This document shows positions 57,118-64,000 of a DNA stretch of 64,000 bases, in pieces. How positions within the stretch are numbered: position 1 is the first letter of the stretch; the number at the start of each line of letters is the position of its first letter. Source of the DNA: Nocardioides sp. URHA0032 (lineage in GTDB: Bacteria; Actinomycetota; Actinomycetes; Propionibacteriales; Nocardioidaceae); assembly GCF_000620645.1 (NCBI RefSeq), contig NZ_JIAV01000015.1, forward strand, positions 372,001-436,000. Reading direction: 5' to 3'. Below the pieces are notes generated by a model. That model worked only from the letters and a program-made list of their open reading frames with translations, was not told where the DNA came from and ran no database searches. A program made the position numbers and the translations under genes.

Positions 57118-58275
57118 ATGCTCGCCCACCGTCTCGACGGCATCCCGCCGACGATCTTCTCGGCGATGTCCGCGCTGGCCGTCCGGACCCAGTCGGTCAA
57201 CCTGGGCCAGGGGTTCCCGGACGTCGACGGCCCGCCCGAGGTGATCGCCCGCGCGGTGCACGCGCTGGAGAGCGGGCTCAACCAGTACGCACCGGGCGCC
57301 GGCGTGCCCGCGCTCCGCCAGGCGATCGCCCGCCACCAGCTGCGCCACTACGGGATCGAGCTCGACCCGGACAGCCAGGTCGTCGTCACCACCGGTTGCA
57401 CCGAGGCGATCGCGGCCGCGCTCCTCGGCCTCGTGAACGAGGGCGACGAGGTGGTCGTGCTCGAGCCGTACTACGACTCCTACACCGCGATGATCCAGAT
57501 GGCGGGCGGCGTACGGCGCCCCGTCACGCTGCGGGCGCCACACTTCCGGCTCGACGTGGACGAGCTGCGCGCGGCGGTCACCCCGCGGACCCGGTTCGTG
57601 CTGCTGAACACCCCGCACAACCCGACCGGCACCGTGCTGACGCGCGAGGAGCTGCAGGCCGTCGCCGACGTCGCGCGCGAGCACGACCTGGTGGTGATCA
57701 CCGACGAGGTCTACGAGCACTTGGTCTTCGACGACGGCGAGCACGTCCCGATAGCGACCCTGCCCGGGATGTTCGAGCGGACGCTGACCCTGTCGAGCGC
57801 GGGCAAGTCCTACTCCTTCACCGGCTGGAAGGTCGGCTGGGCGACCGGGCCGGCCGAGCTGGTGAGTGCCGTGCTTGCCGCCAAGCAGTGGCTGACGTTC
57901 ACCTCCGGCTCGCCGCTCCAGCCGGCCGTGGCGTTCGCTCTCGACGAGGAGCCCGACTTCCCGGCCGCGCTCGCGGCCGACCTGCAGGCCAAGCGGGACC
58001 TGCTCTGCGCGGGGCTCGCCGACGTCGGCCTCGACGTGCGGGTGCCCGAGGGCACCTACTTCGCCACCACCGACATCTCGCACCTCGGCTGGGACGACGG
58101 CACGGCGTTCTGCCTCGCGCTACCCGAGCGGGCAGGCGTCGTCGCGATCCCGACCCGCGGGTTCTACGACTCCGACGCCGGCCGACATCTGGTGCGCTGG
58201 GCGTTCTGCAAGGAGCGCTCGGTGATCGAGGAGGGGCTCAGCCGGCTGGCGGCCGCGGACCTGGCGGCCGGCTGA
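57118..58275 (+). CDS. Class I pyridoxal-phosphate aminotransferase (DapC/kynurenine aminotransferase-like)
   Basis: A 385-residue fold-type I aminotransferase. Substrate-side NLGQGFPDVDGPPEVIARA, NTPHNPTGTVLTREEL, ITDEVYEHLVFDD, and the PLP Lys in LSSAGKSYSFTGWKVGW. It resembles the actinobacterial enzyme proposed as N-succinyl-diaminopimelate aminotransferase, but the amino donor and acceptor cannot be read off. Its end overlaps the next minus-strand gene by 38 bp. Confidence 0.88.
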   Translation: MLAHRLDGIPPTIFSAMSALAVRTQSVNLGQGFPDVDGPPEVIARAVHALESGLNQYAPGAGVPALRQAIARHQLRHYGIELDPDSQVVVTTGCTEAIAAALLGLVNEGDEVVVLEPYYDSYTAMIQMAGGVRRPVTLRAPHFRLDVDELRAAVTPRTRFVLLNTPHNPTGTVLTREELQAVADVAREHDLVVITDEVYEHLVFDDGEHVPIATLPGMFERTLTLSSAGKSYSFTGWKVGWATGPAELVSAVLAAKQWLTFTSGSPLQPAVAFALDEEPDFPAALAADLQAKRDLLCAGLADVGLDVRVPEGTYFATTDISHLGWDDGTAFCLALPERAGVVAIPTRGFYDSDAGRHLVRWAFCKERSVIEEGLSRLAAADLAAG

Positions 58276-59215
58276 ACCACGCCCGGGCCTCCGGGCGCAG
58301 CAGGAGGGCGAGGGTCACCACGCTGGCGACCAGCGTCAGCGCGAGGAGGAACGCGCCGATCGCCGTACCGATCAGGGACAGCGCGGCCGCGGTGGCCGTC
58401 GAGACGATGAGCACGACGCGCGCCCACTCGGTGCGCCGGAGCACCAGGACCGCCAGGACCGCGGCCGAGGCGCACCACAGCACGATCCCCGCGATCATCG
58501 CGAAGGTGACGCCGACGAGCAGGTCGTCGGACACGCCCTGGGTCGCGAGCTCCGGGTTCTGCCGGTGCACCTCGTCGAGCAGCGTGTCCGGCTCCAGCGC
58601 GAGCAGCACACCGGTGGCGATCATCCCGAGCGCGGTGAACCCGGTGGCGATCCAGGTCAGCGTGCACGCGACGGTCACGCCGGCCGGCCGCGGCTGCGCC
58701 GGCGCCGTAGGCACCGGGACGCCCGCCCGGGGCTGCGCCGTTGCCGGCACGGAGGCCGCGGCCGGTACGGCGGCCGCCTGACGGGTCACCCCGTCGAACC
58801 AGTCCCGGGCCGGCTGCAGCCACAGCATCACCGCCGAGGCCGCCACCAGCGACGACACGAAGCCGCCGGTCACCATGCCCGTGAAGAACAGCGGGACCGC
58901 GAGCACCGTGAGGCCGAGCCGGGCGCTGCGGCTGCGCCGGAGCACCTGGTAGCCGAGGATCGCCGCCGCGGTCGCGCACCCCGCCGCCACCATCGCGAGG
59001 GTCCGGATCGCCGACAGCACCCCGTCGACGCCGACCCCGAGGTCGCTGCCCGGCGGCTCGGCGAGGAACTTCTCGACCGACTGCCGGGTGTCGAGCGTGT
59101 GCAGGCCGGCGAGCCGGTCGAAGACCAGCAGCACGACGAAGGCGGAGCCGACCATCGTCAGCCACGCGACCAAGGTGACCTGGCGCGGGCGGCTGTTCGG
59201 GGTCGGCTCGCTCAC
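58238..59215 (-). CDS. Hypothetical integral membrane protein
   Basis: A 325-residue protein with about seven predicted helices in two groups (three in the first half, four in the second), joined by a Pro/Ala-rich linker (AVPAAASVPATAQPRAG). No known domain recognised. The helix layout (VACTLTWIATGFTALGMIA; LLVGVTFAMIAGIVLWCAS) looks like a duplicated DUF-type module. GTG 59215 is taken as start; ATG 59224 in the same frame is possible. Confidence 0.65.
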   Translation of the reverse strand: MSEPTPNSRPRQVTLVAWLTMVGSAFVVLLVFDRLAGLHTLDTRQSVEKFLAEPPGSDLGVGVDGVLSAIRTLAMVAAGCATAAAILGYQVLRRSRSARLGLTVLAVPLFFTGMVTGGFVSSLVAASAVMLWLQPARDWFDGVTRQAAAVPAAASVPATAQPRAGVPVPTAPAQPRPAGVTVACTLTWIATGFTALGMIATGVLLALEPDTLLDEVHRQNPELATQGVSDDLLVGVTFAMIAGIVLWCASAAVLAVLVLRRTEWARVVLIVSTATAAALSLIGTAIGAFLLALTLVASVVTLALLLRPEARAWFSRPPGPRPPAG

Positions 59216-59270
59216 GGGTCCCATTGCATCACGGGCGCGCCCGTGGGACGCACTCGCCGACGGGTCGTGG

Positions 59271-61865
<2,595 letters not shown>

Positions 61866-61937
61866 GGGTGTCATTCTCCTGCGCGATGGTCGGCTCGGAC
61901 ACCACCGGTGCCCGACACCTGGTTCAACGGATCCAAA

Positions 61938-61958
61938 GTTGAGTCTGTTCCACTCAAC
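61938..61958. promoter_or_regulatory. HAIR operator for HspR
   Basis: GTTGAGT-CTGTTCC-ACTCAAC: matches the HAIR core TTGAGT-N7-ACTCAA exactly, and pairs one base further (61937/61959). It sits between clpB and the divergent small ORF/receiver gene, so HspR could control both. Confidence 0.88.
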
Positions 61959-62003
61959 TCTGAGAATTTTCGTGTCCTGCCGCCCCCGGAGTCCGCCGAG
62001 CCC

Positions 62004-62009
62004 TAGTCT
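62004..62009 (+). promoter_or_regulatory. -10 element of the small ORF and receiver gene (TAGTCT, leaderless)
   Basis: TAGTCT 6 nt before ATG 62016. It would drive the small ORF and, through the ATGA overlap, the receiver-HATPase gene. Confidence 0.5.
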
Positions 62010-62015
62010 CGGCCC

Positions 62016-62120
62016 ATGCTGGCCCACGGGGTGCACGCCGCCCTGGTGATGGCCGGCCTGGCCGGGCTCGGGCCACTGCTGGCGCCGACCCTCGCCCTCC
62101 ACCGACGCCCCGCGGCATGA
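62016..62120 (+). CDS. Small hydrophobic ORF (34 residues) before the receiver gene
   Basis: Encodes a 34-residue peptide, MLAHGVHAALVMAGLAGLGP followed by a hydrophobic stretch and the end ALHRRPAA: one possible membrane helix with a basic tail. A TAGTCT lies 6 nt upstream and the stop overlaps the next ATG (ATGA). It may be a genuine small membrane protein or leader peptide coupled to the receiver gene. It also resembles the last helix of an MFS exporter, so it could be a remnant of a deleted gene. Confidence 0.45.
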   Translation: MLAHGVHAALVMAGLAGLGPLLAPTLALHRRPAA

Positions 62121-62965
62121 CGGCGCCGCGCGTGGTGCTGGTCGACGACACCGAGGACCTGCGCCTGCTGATGCGGATCGCGCTGCGGCGCGCCGGCTAC
62201 GAGGTCGTGGGCGAGGCGGGCGACGGTGCCGCCGGCATCGAGGTGGCCCGGACGGAGCTGCCCGACCTGGTGGTGCTCGACCTGTCGATGCCGGTGATGG
62301 ACGGGCTCGAGGCGCTGCCGCACATCCGGGCGGCGCTCCCCGACGCCACCATCGTCGTGATGTCGGGCTTCGGCTCGGCCCAGATGGGCGAGAAGGCGAT
62401 CGCCGGTGGCGCAGACGGCTACCTCCAGAAGGGCGCGCCGCTGGCATCGGTCGTCGCGTACCTGGGCGCGGCGATGGACCGGCGCGGAGGGGTCACCACC
62501 GAGCTGCTCACCACGGCCCAGGTCCGGCACGGCACGCTGACGCCCCAGCTCCGCGACGTGCGGCCCGCCGACGTCGTCGTCGCAGTGCTCGCCGGGCGGT
62601 ACGACGCCGGGGTCGAGGTCACCGACGAGCGGCTGGTGCACGCCGACCCGCTCCGGTTGGAGCAGATGCTCAACAACCTGCTGTCCAACGCGCGCAAGTA
62701 CGGCCGCCCGCCCGTCGACGTCCGGGTCCGGCCCGCCGGACCGTGCGTCGCGATCGACGTGGCCGACCACGGCGACGGCGTACCGGAGCACTTCCGGGAC
62801 CGGCTGTTCCAGGAGTTCGAGCGTGCCGACACCAGCACGGTCACCGGCGCCGGCCTCGGCCTGCACGTCGTCCGCACGCTCGCCGAGGCCCAGGGCGGCA
62901 CCGCGACGTACGCCCCCGGACCCGCCGGCGGCGCGGTGTTCACGATCGAGCTGCCGGCGGTCTGA
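62117..62965 (+). CDS. Receiver-HATPase fusion protein without a dimerisation/His domain
   Basis: A 282-residue protein. Residues 1-118 are a receiver (VVLVDDTEDLRLL; phospho-acceptor D55 in VVLDLSMPVMDG; Lys in GYLQKGAPL). Residues about 165-282 are a HATPase: EQMLNNLLSNARKYG (N box), DHGDGVPEHF and GAGLGLHVVRTLAEAQGG. The HisKA/DHp helices and their His that normally precede HATPase are absent. It therefore cannot autophosphorylate by the standard route and may be an ATP-binding partner regulated by phosphorylation, or act on another kinase. Translation is coupled to the small ORF. Confidence 0.75.
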   Translation: MTAPRVVLVDDTEDLRLLMRIALRRAGYEVVGEAGDGAAGIEVARTELPDLVVLDLSMPVMDGLEALPHIRAALPDATIVVMSGFGSAQMGEKAIAGGADGYLQKGAPLASVVAYLGAAMDRRGGVTTELLTTAQVRHGTLTPQLRDVRPADVVVAVLAGRYDAGVEVTDERLVHADPLRLEQMLNNLLSNARKYGRPPVDVRVRPAGPCVAIDVADHGDGVPEHFRDRLFQEFERADTSTVTGAGLGLHVVRTLAEAQGGTATYAPGPAGGAVFTIELPAV

Positions 62966-63019
62966 GCTCGTCGCGGCCCCGGGTCTCTGTCCCACGCCTC
63001 TGTCCCGCGCCCGAACGAC

Positions 63020-63451
63020 TCAGCGGTTGCGGCGCCAGACCACCACGGACTGACCGGGGACGGGGGTGTGCAGCACCGGCAGCTTGTTCGCGGGCCCGTC
63101 GGTACGCCGCGTCGCGAGCGCCTGGCGCAGCGCCTCGCGGGTCGCGTCGAGCTCGGCGACGAGCTCCTCGTTGCGCGCCGCCAGCGCGAGGACCCGGTTC
63201 TGCAGGTCGAGGATCCGGCGGACCCCCTCGATGCCGATGCCCGCGGAGGTGAGCTCGGAGATCTGGCGCAGCAGGTCGATGTCACGCGGGGAGTAGCGGC
63301 GACCGCCACCCCCGGTGCGCCCGGGGGTGATCAGGCCCATCCGCTCGTAGGTGCGCAGCGTCTGCGGGTGCAGCCCGCTGAGCTCCGCGGCGACGCTGAT
63401 CACGAAGACCGCGGCGTCGGGGCCCGGCGGCTCGAACGGGTTGCTCGGCAC
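63020..63451 (-). CDS. hspR: Heat shock regulator HspR (MerR family)
   Basis: A 143-residue repressor. Start: VFVISVAAELSGLHPQTLRT, then YERMGLITPGRTGGGGRRYS, the HspR-type MerR HTH, followed by a coiled-coil dimer helix (GVRRILDLQNRVLALAARNE). It binds HAIR sites with DnaK as co-repressor; the clpB HAIR is in this window. GTG 63451 is 4 bp after the dnaJ stop, so hspR is the last gene of a dnaK-type operon. Confidence 0.95.
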   Translation of the reverse strand: MPSNPFEPPGPDAAVFVISVAAELSGLHPQTLRTYERMGLITPGRTGGGGRRYSPRDIDLLRQISELTSAGIGIEGVRRILDLQNRVLALAARNEELVAELDATREALRQALATRRTDGPANKLPVLHTPVPGQSVVVWRRNR

Positions 63452-63455
63452 GGCG

Positions 63456-64000
63456 TCAGGCCTCCTCGAACAGCCTCGAGCGCAGCGGCTTGTCGGCGGT
63501 CGCGGACCGGTAGGCCTCGACGGCCTCGCGGGCGGCTGCGTCGAGCACGGCGGGCACCTGGACGTCGACGGTGGCGAGCAGGTCGCCCTTCGTGCCGTCG
63601 GACCTGGTCGCGCCCTTGCCGCGGACCCGGAAGGTGCGCCCGTTGGGCGTGCCGGCCGGGACCTTGAGCGTCACCGGTGCCCCGCCGAGGGTCGGCACCT
63701 TGATCTCCGCGCCGAGCGCGAGCTCGTCGAAGGAGACCGGTACGTCGAGGGTCAGGTTGTCGCCCTTGCGGCCGAACAGCCGGTGCGGCGAGACCTTGAC
63801 CGTGACGAACAGGTCGCCGGCCGGGCCGCCGTTCTCGCCAGCCGCGCCCTTGCCGCGGAGCCGGATCCGCTGGCCGTCCTTGACGCCCGCGGGGATGCGG
63901 GCCTGGATCGACCGGGCGGACATCCCGCGACCGCTGCCGTGGCAGGTGGGGCAGGCCTCGTCGTAGACGAGCTGCCGGCCACCGCACATCGGGCAGGTCT
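63456..64000 (-). CDS. dnaJ: Chaperone protein DnaJ (partial, N-terminus off the right edge)
   Basis: About 181 C-terminal residues. The visible start holds zinc-finger repeats (TCPMCGGRQLVYDEACPTCH, then GSGRGM); the two peptide-binding domains follow (IQARIPAGVKDGQRIRLRGK, LFVTVKVSPHRLFGRKG, VTLKVPAGTPNGRTFRVRGK). DnaJ stimulates DnaK and delivers substrates. The J domain, start and promoter are outside the window. hspR follows after 4 bp. Confidence 0.93.
   Translation of the reverse strand, partial: TCPMCGGRQLVYDEACPTCHGSGRGMSARSIQARIPAGVKDGQRIRLRGKGAAGENGGPAGDLFVTVKVSPHRLFGRKGDNLTLDVPVSFDELALGAEIKVPTLGGAPVTLKVPAGTPNGRTFRVRGKGATRSDGTKGDLLATVDVQVPAVLDAAAREAVEAYRSATADKPLRSRLFEEA

Overview
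The window is high-GC DNA of an actinobacterium, most likely from the Nocardioidaceae (Nocardioides or a relative). The codon usage, abundant GTG starts, TANNNT -10 elements, an HspR/HAIR heat-shock system, actinobacterial families (DUF3073, DUF3151, DUF3817) and a class I lysyl-tRNA synthetase support this. Gene order around purA, DUF3151, fba, an RNA methyltransferase, a DedA protein, pyrE, clpB and hspR/dnaJ follows, as I recall it, the same neighbourhood in Mycobacterium tuberculosis, so the backbone is conserved chromosome with accessory genes between. The genus call is inference.

Layout. 1-9.5 kb: a secreted DUF6351 esterase-like protein (runs off the left edge), a luciferase-like oxidoreductase, an exported HNH nuclease overlapping a multi-domain hybrid histidine kinase and a beta-propeller protein, then valine/leucine dehydrogenase closed by a strong hairpin. 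9.5-16.2 kb: DUF3073, purM and purF on the minus strand; two tandem paralogous GAF histidine kinases on the plus strand. 16.2-25 kb: molybdenum hydroxylase subunits, M20 dipeptidase, sterol-carrier-like protein and ArsR-type regulator divergent from an MFS exporter; a WYL regulator; an orphan MbcA/ParS-like antitoxin; an alpha/beta hydrolase. 25-47 kb: purL, purS, purQ, purC, purB, purD and purA, all on the minus strand, interleaved with a TetR/MFS pair, a peptidoglycan-binding DUF1906 protein, a fatty-acid CoA ligase, a sulfotransferase, a glycosidase-like propeller, acylphosphatase, an MFS exporter and a catalase-like protein. 47-64 kb: a diacylglycerol-kinase-like protein, a LuxR-type regulator, class I lysS, fba, a sigma factor with its membrane partner, an RNA methyltransferase, DedA, pyrE, an aminotransferase, clpB with a HAIR operator, a receiver-HATPase fusion, hspR and dnaJ (runs off the right edge).

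The genes working together most clearly are the nine purine genes. They cover PurF, PurD, PurL/Q/S, PurM, PurC, PurB and the AMP branch step PurA; PurN/T, PurE/K and PurH are not in the window. HspR, DnaJ and ClpB form a heat-shock unit.

The most striking pattern is not one gene. At least 23 genes have a TANNNT hexamer ending 6-8 nt before a GTG or ATG, which is the layout of leaderless transcripts. It settles several starts (purF, purD, the RNA methyltransferase, pyrE) and in three places the TAG stop codon of the upstream gene forms the first three bases of the next gene's -10. A 61-bp palindromic repeat occurs twice: one copy supplies part of a promoter, the other supplies the stop codons of both flanking genes. 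Clear candidate operators lie at four divergent or upstream regions.
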